A stretch of 64,000 nt of DNA from JAGRKR01 sp041397725 (lineage in GTDB: Bacteria; Pseudomonadota; Alphaproteobacteria; Rhizobiales; Hyphomicrobiaceae). Positions 18,262 through 26,690 of this stretch are shown here, piece after piece. The stretch lies in the NCBI GenBank assembly GCA_041397725.1, contig JAWKVZ010000001.1, positions 186,001-250,000 on the forward strand, in the 5' to 3' direction. The notes beneath the pieces were generated by a model. That model did no database searches. It was not told where the DNA came from and saw only the letters and a program-made list of their open reading frames with translations. The first letter of the stretch is position 1. The number at the start of each line of letters is the position of its first letter. Made by a program: the position numbers and the translations under genes.

Positions 18262-19389
18262 ATGCGATATCGTCACCCGGCCATGGGCCTCGCCGCCATC
18301 ACACTGCTGGCGAGCACCTCAGCGTTCGCCAACCAGATCAATACGGGCGGTGAGAAGGGCGCCTATCACGGCTCGTTCTGCCCGCGCCTCGAGGCGCAGC
18401 TCACCAAGTCCAGGTTCAAGCACAAGTGCACGGTCTCGGCCGGCTCGCTCGAGAACATGGAGCGGGTCGAGCGTGATCCCCGCCAGCTCGGCTATGCCCA
18501 GTTCGACGTGTTCCGCCTGAGGGCGCTCGGCGCGGGCAAACCCACGCTGCAGATCGTGCGCTCGGACGACGTGCGCGAGTGCGTGTTCGCCGTCTCCCGC
18601 AACAAGGAACTCGGCACGTTCGGCGAGATCTCGGCCTACGCCCCGAAGCTCCGCTTCATCCTGCCCCCGGAGGCCAGCGGCAGCGCCGCCACGTTCCGCT
18701 TCCTGCAGCGGATCGACGCCCAGGGGCTCGGCACGACCAAGCGCATCACCTATGCGAAGTCCACCGAGGACGCCATCCGTCAGGCCCTGGCGAATGACGA
18801 TGCCGTCACGTTCTTCGTGCAGTTCCCGGACCCCGACAACGCCCTGTTCAAGCTTGTGACCCAGCTGGGCGGTCACTTCGTGCCCGTGATCGACCGGGCG
18901 ATCCTGCGCGAGCAGGTGGACGGCAAGAAGGTCTATTTCGCCCAGGAGACGCAGGTCACCAACGCCAAGTGGGTCAAGACGGGAACGAAGGTCGTGACGG
19001 CCTGCACGCCGCTCGTGCTCTTCACCGGCCTGACCGAGGCGATCAGCGGCGACGCCGCCAAGAAGGACCATCGCGATCTCATCGCCACGATCCAGTCCCT
19101 GAAGGCCGCCGATCTCGCCCCGTCGCAAAGCTGGTTCTCGCGGCTGATCAAGCGCACACGCGAGCTGTCCGGCCAGAGCGCCGAGCGCATGATCGAGCTG
19201 TCGGAGAAGGCGCGCGAGCGAGCCCGCCCCTACGTCGAGAAGGCCAAGGACGCCGGCAGCAAGGCCATCGAAGCCGCCAAGCCGGCCCTCGAGAAGGCCA
19301 AGGAAATGGGCAGCAAGGCTCTCGAGAAGGCCAAGGAAGGCGCCAAGGGCCTGATCGAGCGCAAGGAAGGCGAGCCGCAGCCCAAGTAG
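18262..19389 (+). CDS. Exported TAXI/periplasmic-binding-like protein with a Lys/Ala-rich helical tail
   Basis: The 375-residue protein starts at an ATG behind AGAGGAG. Residues 1-23 form a signal peptide ending SAFA. The mature N-terminus (NQINTGGEKGAYHGSFCP, then KCTVSAGSLENMERV) resembles the opening of TAXI-type TRAP solute-binding proteins; this is a weak, inferred match. Three Cys residues lie in the first 120 residues. From about residue 305 the sequence becomes an amphipathic charged helix with near-repeats EKAKDAGSKAI, EKAKEMGSKAL and EKAKEGAKGLI, resembling LEA or apolipoprotein-like 11-mers. No TRAP membrane subunits are nearby. The ligand is unknown. Confidence 0.6.
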   Translation: MRYRHPAMGLAAITLLASTSAFANQINTGGEKGAYHGSFCPRLEAQLTKSRFKHKCTVSAGSLENMERVERDPRQLGYAQFDVFRLRALGAGKPTLQIVRSDDVRECVFAVSRNKELGTFGEISAYAPKLRFILPPEASGSAATFRFLQRIDAQGLGTTKRITYAKSTEDAIRQALANDDAVTFFVQFPDPDNALFKLVTQLGGHFVPVIDRAILREQVDGKKVYFAQETQVTNAKWVKTGTKVVTACTPLVLFTGLTEAISGDAAKKDHRDLIATIQSLKAADLAPSQSWFSRLIKRTRELSGQSAERMIELSEKARERARPYVEKAKDAGSKAIEAAKPALEKAKEMGSKALEKAKEGAKGLIERKEGEPQPK

Positions 19390-19403
19390 TCCGCACCGTC
19401 ATC

Positions 19404-19448
19404 AAGGCCACGGCGTCCCCCGATCATACAGGGGATGGCGTGGCCTTT
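19404..19448 (+). terminator. Terminator-like hairpin after the TAXI-like gene
   Basis: A 9-bp stem (19404-19412 with 19439-19447, AAGGCCACG/CGTGGCCTT) is extended inward by a 5-bp stem across a small internal loop. Only a short T-run (CCTTTGCC) follows, so termination efficiency is uncertain. Confidence 0.5.
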
Positions 19449-19541
19449 GCCGTGGCCGTCGCCGACATACCGGCTTGCAGCGGCGCGCCAGAGCGGCTAG
19501 CAGAGGCGGAGGTTCATCTGCGATTGCTCAGGCGGTAGCCA

Positions 19542-20267
19542 ATGTCACGCAAGGAAAGACTGAACGGGCGCCTCGCCCTCATCACGGGCGCCTCGCGAGG
19601 CATCGGCCGGGCCGTCGCCATCGAGCTTGCGCGCAACGGCTGCCACGTGGTTCTGCTGGCCCGCACCAAGGGCGCGCTCGAAGAACTCGACGACGAGATC
19701 CGCAAGGTGGGTGGCGCCGCTACGCTGGTGCCGCTCGACCTCGCCGACGGCGACAAGATCGACGTGCTCGGGCCGAGCCTCTTCCAGCGCTGGGGCAAGC
19801 TCGACATCCTCGTCGCCAATGCCGGCCTGCTCGGGCCGCTCTCCCCGCTCGGTCACATCACCCTCGACGCCTGGACACAGGTGATGGACATCAACCTCAA
19901 CGCCAACTGGCGCCTGATCCGCTCGCTGGACCCGCTGCTGCGCCGCTCCGATGCCGGTCGTGGTGTGTTCGTGACCTCGGGCGCGGCGCAGCTCTGCCGC
20001 GCCTACTGGGGCCCCTATTCCGTGTCCAAGTCCGCGCTCGAGGCCCTGGTCAAGACCTATGCGGCAGAGGTGGCGCAGACCAACGTCAAGGTGAACCTGC
20101 TGAGCCCCGGTCCGACACGCACCGCCATGCGCGCCAAGGCCTTCCCGGGCGAGGACCCCATGACCCTGCCGGAGCCTCACGAGCTCACGTCCCTGTTTCT
20201 CGATCTCGTCGATCCGCAGTGCCAGAGCAGCGGTGAGCTCTTTCGCTTCAAGCGCGCCGCCACCTGA
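19542..20267 (+). CDS. SDR family NAD(P)-dependent oxidoreductase
   Basis: The 241-residue protein has the classical short-chain dehydrogenase layout: cofactor motif TGASRGIG, the NAG motif in LVANAGLLGPL, a catalytic Ser in VTSGAAQ, and Tyr/Lys in YSVSKSAL. The C-terminus is short. Overall it resembles YciK-type proteins of unknown substrate. It ends 28 bases from the stop of the convergent MBL gene and is separated from the upstream TAXI-like gene by a hairpin. Confidence 0.85.
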   Translation: MSRKERLNGRLALITGASRGIGRAVAIELARNGCHVVLLARTKGALEELDDEIRKVGGAATLVPLDLADGDKIDVLGPSLFQRWGKLDILVANAGLLGPLSPLGHITLDAWTQVMDINLNANWRLIRSLDPLLRRSDAGRGVFVTSGAAQLCRAYWGPYSVSKSALEALVKTYAAEVAQTNVKVNLLSPGPTRTAMRAKAFPGEDPMTLPEPHELTSLFLDLVDPQCQSSGELFRFKRAAT

Positions 20268-20272
20268 CCCGC

Positions 20273-20290
20273 GCCGGCTGGCGCGCCGGC
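20273..20290. terminator. Short hairpin between convergent genes
   Basis: A perfect 6-bp stem GCCGGC/GCCGGC with a 6-base loop fills the 28 bases between the SDR stop (20267) and the MBL stop (20296). No T-run is present, so it is only a candidate bidirectional terminator. Confidence 0.35.
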
Positions 20291-20295
20291 CGGCC

Positions 20296-21093
20296 TCAGT
20301 CCAGCGTGATCTGCAAGCCGTCGAAAGCCGGCTCGATGGCGGGCGGCAGCTCGCGCTGCAGGGCCGCGTAATCGAGGTCCACGTGCAGGTGGGTCAGGAT
20401 CGTGCGCCGCGGCTTCAACCGCTCGACCCACGCACACGCCTCCTTGACGCTGAAGTGGCTGGGGTGCGGCAGGTAGCGCAGCGCATCGACGATCCACACG
20501 TCCATGTCCGTGAAGTGCGGCAGGCTCGCCTCGGGAATGTCGCTGATATCGGGTGAGTAGACGGCGCGGCCGAACCGGAAGCCGAGCGAGGTGGCATCGC
20601 CGTGCTGCTGGAGGATCGGCAGAACGGGAATCGGCCCGCCTGCCCCCTCGATCGTCAGCGCCACGCCCGGCTCGAGATCGTGGGCCTTGAGGATCGGCGG
20701 ATAGCTGCTGCCCTGAGGCGTCATGAAGCAATAGTTGAAGCGCGCCACGAGACTGTCGCGGGTCGGCGCGTCGAAATAGACGTCGACGCGGCGCTTGGCG
20801 TTATGGGCGAGCACGCGCAGATCATCGATGCCGTGGGTATGGTCGGCGTGATCGTGGGTGTAGAGCACGGCGTCGAGCTTGGCGACGCGCGCCGCCAGAA
20901 GCTGCTCGCGGATATCGGGCGGGGAGTCGACCAGCACCCGGGTCGCGCCGCGATCCGAGAACCGCTCCACCAGCAAGGCGCAGCGCAACCGCCTGTTGCG
21001 CGGATTGCTCGGATCGCAGGCCCCCCAATGGTTCCCGAGGCGCGGGACACCGCCCGACGAGCCGCTGCCGAGAATGGTCAGACGCAGCGTCAT
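20296..21093 (-). CDS. MBL-fold metallo-hydrolase, PhnP-like
   Basis: The 265-residue protein begins with LTILGSGSSGGVPRLGN and has the metal-binding motif THDHADHTHG, DSPPDIREQLL, and a C-terminal LTHLHVDLDY. This pattern is that of the PhnP/phosphodiesterase-like branch of the metallo-beta-lactamase fold. A cyclic phosphodiester substrate is inferred; no phn genes are in the window. Its ATG overlaps the tatD stop (ATGA), and it is the last gene of the dac-tmk-holB-metG-tatD run. Confidence 0.9.
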   Translation of the reverse strand: MTLRLTILGSGSSGGVPRLGNHWGACDPSNPRNRRLRCALLVERFSDRGATRVLVDSPPDIREQLLAARVAKLDAVLYTHDHADHTHGIDDLRVLAHNAKRRVDVYFDAPTRDSLVARFNYCFMTPQGSSYPPILKAHDLEPGVALTIEGAGGPIPVLPILQQHGDATSLGFRFGRAVYSPDISDIPEASLPHFTDMDVWIVDALRYLPHPSHFSVKEACAWVERLKPRRTILTHLHVDLDYAALQRELPPAIEPAFDGLQITLD

Positions 21094-21893
21094 GCCGTCG
21101 CGGACCTGCTAGGCAGCGCCGATCGCGGCACCTTCGAGAACAACCGGAAGAAATTCTCCGTCGTGGCCTCCGCGAACGCCGCGGCGTCCATGCCGCGAAC
21201 CGCCGCCAAGCGCCGCGCCGTGTGGGCGACGAAGGCCGGCTCGTTGCGCTTGCCGCGCATCGGCTCCGGCGCGAGAAAAGGCGCATCCGTCTCCACCAGC
21301 AGGCGATCGAGCGGTACCGCGGCGGCGATGGCTCGCAGAGCCTCGGACTTCTTGAACGTCACCACGCCCGAGAACGACACGTAGCAGCCGAGCTCGACGC
21401 CCCGTCGCGCCAGCGCCTCGCCGCCCGTGAAGCAGTGCAGCACCGCCTTGAAGGCGCCGATGGCCATCTCCTCCTCGAGGATGCGGGCCGTATCGGCGTC
21501 GGCGTCGCGCGTGTGGATCACCAGCGGCAGCCCGCTTTCCCGCGCCGCCGCGATGTGCAGGCGAAAGCCGGCTTCCTGCGCCTCCGGCGGGCTCTTCTTA
21601 TAGAAATAGTCGAGGCCGGCCTCTCCGACGGCGACCACCTTCGGATGCGCGGTCAGCGCCACCAACTCTCCGAGCGTCACATCCAGCTCCTCGTGCGCGC
21701 GATGGGGGTGCGTGCCGACGGAGCAATAGACCTCCTCGTGCGCCTCGGCGATCTCCCGCGGCGCGGCATTGCGAATGGCCGTCGAGATGGTCACCATGAG
21801 ACCGACGCCGGCAGCGCGCGCGCGCGCCAGCACACCGGCGCGATCCGCAGCCAGCTCCGGGAAATCCAGATGACAATGGTGATCGACGAGCAT
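21090..21893 (-). CDS. tatD: TatD family metal-dependent DNase
   Basis: The protein (267 residues) carries the TatD metal ligands: HCHLD at the N-terminus, VGEAGLDYFY, IHTRDAD, LHCFTGG and ETDAPFLAP. Family members are 3'-5' exonucleases implicated in DNA repair and turnover. It overlaps metG upstream by one base and the MBL gene downstream by four bases. In many bacteria tatD follows metG or holB, as it does here. Confidence 0.95.
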   Translation of the reverse strand: MLVDHHCHLDFPELAADRAGVLARARAAGVGLMVTISTAIRNAAPREIAEAHEEVYCSVGTHPHRAHEELDVTLGELVALTAHPKVVAVGEAGLDYFYKKSPPEAQEAGFRLHIAAARESGLPLVIHTRDADADTARILEEEMAIGAFKAVLHCFTGGEALARRGVELGCYVSFSGVVTFKKSEALRAIAAAVPLDRLLVETDAPFLAPEPMRGKRNEPAFVAHTARRLAAVRGMDAAAFAEATTENFFRLFSKVPRSALPSRSATA

Positions 21894-23452
21894 CAGGCGC
21901 CGGCCTCTTCAGGCGGCACATAGCGTGGAAATACCGGTGTGGGCGCCGGCAACGCCGTGCCCGGCACCAGCCGCCGGGCCTCGCCGAAGCTGGCGAACGT
22001 GCGCGCCTCTGCCGTCTGGCCGAGCAGATCGAGCAGCCGGCCGGCCCCGCGCGGCGTGATCGGCTGCGCCAGGATCGCGATCTCTCGCAGCACTTCGGCG
22101 GTGACGTAGAGGATCGTCTCCATGCGCTTGGGCTCGGTCTTACGCTTGGCCCAGGGCTCCTCCGCCGCGAAATAACGGTTGGCGTCGGCCACCACGTTCC
22201 AGACCGCCTCGAGACCCCGGTGGATGGCCTGACGCGCGAACGCGGCCCGCGCCGCTTCGAGCATGCCGTCCGCCGCCGCCAGGATCTCCTGGTCGGCCGC
22301 CGTCAAGGCACCGGGCGTCGGCACCACGCCGCCACAGTTCTTGGCGATCATCGACAGCGAGCGCTGCGCCAGATTGCCGAGGTCGTTGGCGAGATCGGCG
22401 TTGATGCGGTTGGCGAGCGCCTCCGGCGTATAGCCACCGTCCTGCCCGAAGGGCACTTCGCGCATGGCGAAGTAGCGGATCTGGTCGACGCCGTAGGTGC
22501 GGATCATCTCGAAGGGTTCGACCACGTTGCCGACGGACTTAGACATCTTCTCGCCGCGGCTCAGCAGCAGCCCGTGCGCATAGACGCGACGTGGCAGCGG
22601 CACGCCGGCCGACATGAGGAACGCCGGCCAGTAGACGCAATGGAAGCGCACGATGTCCTTGCCGATCATGTGCACATCGGCGGGCCAGAACGTCCGGTAG
22701 AGCTCGCCCGCCTCGTCCGGGAAACCGGCGCCGGTGATGTAGTTGGTCAGCGCATCGACCCACACGTACATGACATGGTCCGGGTCGCCCGGCACCGGCA
22801 CGCCCCAATCGAGGGACGCGCGCGAGACCGACAGATCCTCGAGGCCGCCCTTCACGAAGCTCATCACTTCGTTGCGCCGCTCCGGCGGTCCGATGAAATC
22901 GGGATTGGCCTCATAGTACGCCAGCAGCGGCTCCTGGTAGCGCGAAAGCCGGAAGCGATAGGTCTTCTCCTCGGTCCACTCGACCGGAGAGCCGAGCGGC
23001 TCGCGTCGCACGCCGTCCGGGCCGACCGTGGTCTCGCTCTCCTTGAAGTAGGCTTCCTGCCGGACCGAGTACCAGCCGCCGTAGCTGTCGAGATAAATGT
23101 CGCCGTTCGCCGCCATCCGCCGCCACAACTCCTGCACGGAGCGATGATGGCGGGGCTGGCTGGTGCGAATGAAATCGTCGTTGGTGACGTCGAAGGCTGC
23201 CAACAGCTCCGCAAAGCGCGGCGACACCCTGTCGACGAGCTGTTGCGGCGTGATGCCTTCCTTGGCGGCGCTCTGCTTGATCTTCAGCCCGTGATCGTCA
23301 GTGCCGGACAGGAACAGCACGCGCTTGCCGTCAAGCCGATTGAACCGCGCCAGCACGTCACACGCGATGGACGTATAGGCGTGCCCGAAGTGCGGCTCGG
23401 CGTTCGGATAATAGATCGGCGTCGTGATGTAGTAGCTGCGGTCGCCGCTCAT
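21893..23452 (-). CDS. metG: Methionine-tRNA ligase
   Basis: MetG (519 residues) charges tRNA-Met. The class I signatures are HFGH in YPNAEPHFGHAYTS and KMSKS in GEKMSKSVGN. The connective region around SVRQEAYFKESETT lacks the CxxC zinc knuckles of the E. coli type, and there is no C-terminal EMAP-like dimerisation domain, so it is the shorter bacterial form. The ATG at 23452 begins just before SGDRSYYITTPIYYPN; the frame extends nine codons upstream. It lies 57 bases downstream of holB. Confidence 0.96.
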   Translation of the reverse strand: MSGDRSYYITTPIYYPNAEPHFGHAYTSIACDVLARFNRLDGKRVLFLSGTDDHGLKIKQSAAKEGITPQQLVDRVSPRFAELLAAFDVTNDDFIRTSQPRHHRSVQELWRRMAANGDIYLDSYGGWYSVRQEAYFKESETTVGPDGVRREPLGSPVEWTEEKTYRFRLSRYQEPLLAYYEANPDFIGPPERRNEVMSFVKGGLEDLSVSRASLDWGVPVPGDPDHVMYVWVDALTNYITGAGFPDEAGELYRTFWPADVHMIGKDIVRFHCVYWPAFLMSAGVPLPRRVYAHGLLLSRGEKMSKSVGNVVEPFEMIRTYGVDQIRYFAMREVPFGQDGGYTPEALANRINADLANDLGNLAQRSLSMIAKNCGGVVPTPGALTAADQEILAAADGMLEAARAAFARQAIHRGLEAVWNVVADANRYFAAEEPWAKRKTEPKRMETILYVTAEVLREIAILAQPITPRGAGRLLDLLGQTAEARTFASFGEARRLVPGTALPAPTPVFPRYVPPEEAGA

Positions 23453-23509
23453 CGGCTGCCATCTCTCCAAAGAGCACATGAGACGGTCTGGGCGCGCAAC
23501 CGCCGCCCG

Positions 23510-24634
23510 TCATTTTCCGCTCGCCGCTGCCGCCGACAGGCGCGCCAGCGTCTCCAGAACGAGCGTCCTGCGATCAAGATTGAGGAGCATCACCTCCGCC
23601 TTGTCGCGGACGAGTGTTTCCCACAGCTCCGCCCAGGTGGCAAGGGTCTCCGGCCGAATGAGCGTCCGCGCCAGCTCGGCATCGGGGCTGGCGGCGAGGG
23701 AAACCAGCGTCCGCGCCCGGATCAAACGCGCCAGGCGGTCCAGCAGCAGGGCGAAGAAGGTTTCGAGTTGCTGCTCCGCCTGATTGGGGGCCAGGCGATC
23801 GGCAAGCGTGTGGGCCGCCACCCAATCGACCTCGGGCAGGGCCCTGAGCATCTTCTCGATGCGCTCGCTGAGCTCGAGCCCGCCCGTCTGCGCGAGGCTG
23901 AGCAGACGGCGGACGCTGCCATCCGCCAGGGCCACGAGCCGCTGCCATTCCTCGTCCTCAGGCGTGGGCCGTCCCGCTGCTTCGAGCGCCTGCACCGCGG
24001 CCTTGCGCAGCTCCTCCGGCGCCAGCGGCGCCAGCTCCAGCGTGCAGCAGCGCGAGGCGATGGTCGCGAGCAGACGGCCCGGCTCCGACGAGATCAGCAG
24101 AAAGATCGTGAGCGGCGGCGGCTCCTCCAGCGACTTCAACAGCGCATTGGCGGCATTGACGTTCATGTCGTCGGCCTGATCGACGATGACGACCCGCCAG
24201 GCCCCCTCGCCGGCGTGATGTCCGAGGAAGGCGCGCAACCGCCGCACCTCGTCGACGGGGATGCTGCCGGCAAAGCGCTTGGCCTTGGTGTCGTAAGGCC
24301 GCCGCAGCACCAGCAGGTCGGGATGCGACAGAGCAGAGACCTGATGCAGCGCCGGGCAGTCCGCCGTAACCGACAGCGTCTCCGGCTCGCGCAGCGCGGG
24401 TGGCGCCAGCGCGCAGCGGGCGAACCTATAGGCCAGCGTTGCCTTGCCGATGCCGCGCGGGCCGGTCAGCAGCCAGGCGTGGTGGATGCGGCCGCTTGCC
24501 AGCGCATGCCCCAGCAGCGATTGCGCCTCGAGATGGCCGACGAGCTCGACGGTCTCGCGTGGATGCCGGAAGCCTTCCAGCCGATCCGCCTCGGGCAAGG
24601 GCTCTGTCGCAGCCGCCGCGGGTGCCCGCGCCAT
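23510..24634 (-). CDS. holB: DNA polymerase III subunit delta'
   Basis: The 374-residue clamp-loader subunit has an AAA+ fold with the P-loop-like LLTGPRGIGKATLAYRFA, VVIVDQADDMNVNAANALLK (Walker B region), and EEPPPLTIFLLISSEPGRLL. The usual zinc-binding Cys cluster of DnaX/HolB is not apparent, which is common in alphaproteobacterial delta'. Its start overlaps the tmk stop (ATGA), a pairing seen in many bacteria. Confidence 0.93.
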   Translation of the reverse strand: MARAPAAAATEPLPEADRLEGFRHPRETVELVGHLEAQSLLGHALASGRIHHAWLLTGPRGIGKATLAYRFARCALAPPALREPETLSVTADCPALHQVSALSHPDLLVLRRPYDTKAKRFAGSIPVDEVRRLRAFLGHHAGEGAWRVVIVDQADDMNVNAANALLKSLEEPPPLTIFLLISSEPGRLLATIASRCCTLELAPLAPEELRKAAVQALEAAGRPTPEDEEWQRLVALADGSVRRLLSLAQTGGLELSERIEKMLRALPEVDWVAAHTLADRLAPNQAEQQLETFFALLLDRLARLIRARTLVSLAASPDAELARTLIRPETLATWAELWETLVRDKAEVMLLNLDRRTLVLETLARLSAAAASGK

Positions 24635-25290
24635 CAGACCCAGGCTCCCGCCAGCCGCTCCGATACGGCAGACCAGATCGCCGAGGCCACACGGGGCTCG
24701 CTCTCGGAGGCATCGACCACCACACAGCGCGCGGGCTCTGAACGGGCAATGGTCAGGAAGCCCTCACGCAAACGCCGGTGATAGTCGATCTCGCGGGATT
24801 CGTAGCGGTCATCCAACTGCTTGCCACCGGAGCGCGTCAGGGCGCGCGCCAGCCCCTCCACCGGGTCGAGATCGAGGACGAGCGTGAGGTCGGGGTGGTC
24901 ATCGCCGACAACGAGACGGTCGAGGGCTTCGAGGGTGGCTGGCGGCACGCCCCCGGCCAGCCCCTGATAGACGAGCGTCGAGTCCGTGAAGCGGTCGCAG
25001 ATAACGAAAGCGCCGCGCTCCAGAGCCGGCCGGATGCGCTGGGCCAGATGATCGGCACGAGCGGCCAGGAACAACAGCGCCTCCGCCATCGGCGCGTGCG
25101 GCGCGGTGCTGGCGGCGATGATGAAGGCGCGCACCTGCTCGGCGAAGGGCGAGCCGCCCGGCTCGCGCGTCGTCACGACCTCGTGCCCGAGGCCGTGCAG
25201 GCGCTCGGCCAGAAGCCGCGTCTGCGTGGATTTGCCGGTTCCTTCGCCCCCTTCCAGCGTAATGAGCCGGCCGCGCCTCAGGGCAGCCAC
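24634..25290 (-). CDS. tmk: Thymidylate kinase
   Basis: Tmk (218 residues) phosphorylates dTMP to dTDP. The P-loop is LEGGEGTGKSTQ near the N-terminus, followed by TTREPGGSPFAEQVR, and the DRF motif is in ICDRFTDSTLVYQG. The GTG at 25290 is chosen because a CGGAGGGG ribosome-binding site precedes it. The open frame upstream (to 25488) is Arg/Cys-rich and overlaps the dac gene. It ends in an ATGA overlap with holB. Confidence 0.95.
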   Translation of the reverse strand: MAALRRGRLITLEGGEGTGKSTQTRLLAERLHGLGHEVVTTREPGGSPFAEQVRAFIIAASTAPHAPMAEALLFLAARADHLAQRIRPALERGAFVICDRFTDSTLVYQGLAGGVPPATLEALDRLVVGDDHPDLTLVLDLDPVEGLARALTRSGGKQLDDRYESREIDYHRRLREGFLTIARSEPARCVVVDASESEPRVASAIWSAVSERLAGAWV

Positions 25291-25339
25291 AGCGCCCCTC
25301 CGTGGCTCCTTGCCCCCCGCCGGGACCGCCTGACGGTCA

Positions 25340-26536
25340 TCACAACACCCATTTGAAGGCGAGGTGCAGGAGCGAGTGCAGCCCCTTGCGCATGAAGCCA
25401 CCCGCCGGCACGTCCTCGGCGGCATAGAGCGGCACCTCGTTGGTCGCCTGCGCCGACGTGACGACGCGCAGTACGGCAATCTGGTCACCCTTCTTGATCG
25501 GCGCCTTGAGAGGGCTCTGGTAGACGATGCTGGCGCTCAGCGTCTGCTTCAGGTTGAAGCGCGGCAACAGGATCTTGATGTCGCCGTTCCCCGTCAGGGG
25601 CACGTACATTCTCTCCCCGCCCCAGACGAGAGCCTGCCCGACGACCTCGCCGGCATCGAAAATCTTGAACTCGGAGAAGCTGCGGAAGCCCCACTCGAGC
25701 AGTTTGCGCGCCTCGGTCTTGCGATCCTCCTTGGTGGCCAGTCCGTTCATGGCCACGATCAGCCGCCGTGTGCCCTGCTTCGCCGAGCCGACGACGCCGT
25801 AGCCCGACTCCGACAGGAAGCCGGTCTTGAGGCCATCGGCCCCGATATCCAGGAACAGGAGCGGGTTGCGGTTGATGAAGCGGTGGCGCCGGTAGACGAA
25901 CTCCTTCTGCGCGAAATACTTGTAGTAATCGGGGTAGGTGCGCATGAGGAAGCGGCCGAGCATGGCGAGCTCGCGCATCGACACGAGATTGTCGGGGTGT
26001 GGCAGACCCGTGGAATTGCCGAAGCGCGCTGTCTTCAGTCCGATGCGGCGTGCTTCCGTCTCCATGATCTTGGCGAAAGCCGCCTCGGACCCCGCCATGC
26101 CCTCGGCGATGGCGATGCAGGCGTCGTTGCCGGACTGCACGATGATGCCCTGCAGGAGCTGATCGAGCCGGACCTTCGTGTTGATGGGGATGAGCATCGC
26201 GGAGGTGCGTGAGGGGGCTCCGCCGGTACGCCAGGCATTCTCGCTGATCAGAAACTCGTCCTCGGGCTTGAGCCGCCCGTCCTTGAGCGCTCGGAAGACG
26301 ACGGCCAGCGTCATCAGCTTGCTCATGCTCGCGGGCGGCACCGGCACATTGGCGGCGCGCTCGAACAGCACCGCGCCGGTGTCGGCATCCATGAGGATCG
26401 CGTGCTTGGCGCGGGTCGCGAACTCGGCACTGCGCACCGGCGTGGCGAGCAGCCCGGCCGACAGTGCCAGCACGAGCATGAGGAGCCAGACCGAGCCACC
26501 CCGGCCGCCTCGGCACGTCGCTCGGAGGAAATACAT
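25340..26536 (-). CDS. D-alanyl-D-alanine carboxypeptidase (low-molecular-weight PBP)
   Basis: The protein (398 residues from the ATG at 26536) is a DacA/DacC/DacF-type peptidase S11 enzyme that trims peptidoglycan pentapeptides in the periplasm. Residues 1-37 are a signal peptide ending VRSA. The active-site motifs are SMSK (Ser70, Lys73), SGN in VQSGNDACIAIAE, and KTG in DGLKTGFL. A C-terminal PBP5-like domain follows, and the last residues may form an amphipathic membrane anchor. It heads the operon with tmk 49 bases downstream. Confidence 0.94.
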   Translation of the reverse strand: MYFLRATCRGGRGGSVWLLMLVLALSAGLLATPVRSAEFATRAKHAILMDADTGAVLFERAANVPVPPASMSKLMTLAVVFRALKDGRLKPEDEFLISENAWRTGGAPSRTSAMLIPINTKVRLDQLLQGIIVQSGNDACIAIAEGMAGSEAAFAKIMETEARRIGLKTARFGNSTGLPHPDNLVSMRELAMLGRFLMRTYPDYYKYFAQKEFVYRRHRFINRNPLLFLDIGADGLKTGFLSESGYGVVGSAKQGTRRLIVAMNGLATKEDRKTEARKLLEWGFRSFSEFKIFDAGEVVGQALVWGGERMYVPLTGNGDIKILLPRFNLKQTLSASIVYQSPLKAPIKKGDQIAVLRVVTSAQATNEVPLYAAEDVPAGGFMRKGLHSLLHLAFKWVL

Positions 26537-26690
26537 GGTGGCGTCCAATCTTCTGCCAGTTTCGGCACGCGACTATCGGACAGCCCATCCCAAAAATCAA
26601 CCGAGGCACCGGGTTGCCCCCATGCCTCGTCGCCGCTTCGCAGCATCTGGAGCGGCGCGCAGAAACGCCGCCGCATTGACTGCGACTGGA

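Noticed and set aside
22220..24781. 853-residue open frame on the plus strand
   Set aside because: It lies antisense to metG, holB and part of tmk, all with clear motifs; the translation is Arg/His/Gln-rich as expected for a GC-rich shadow frame.
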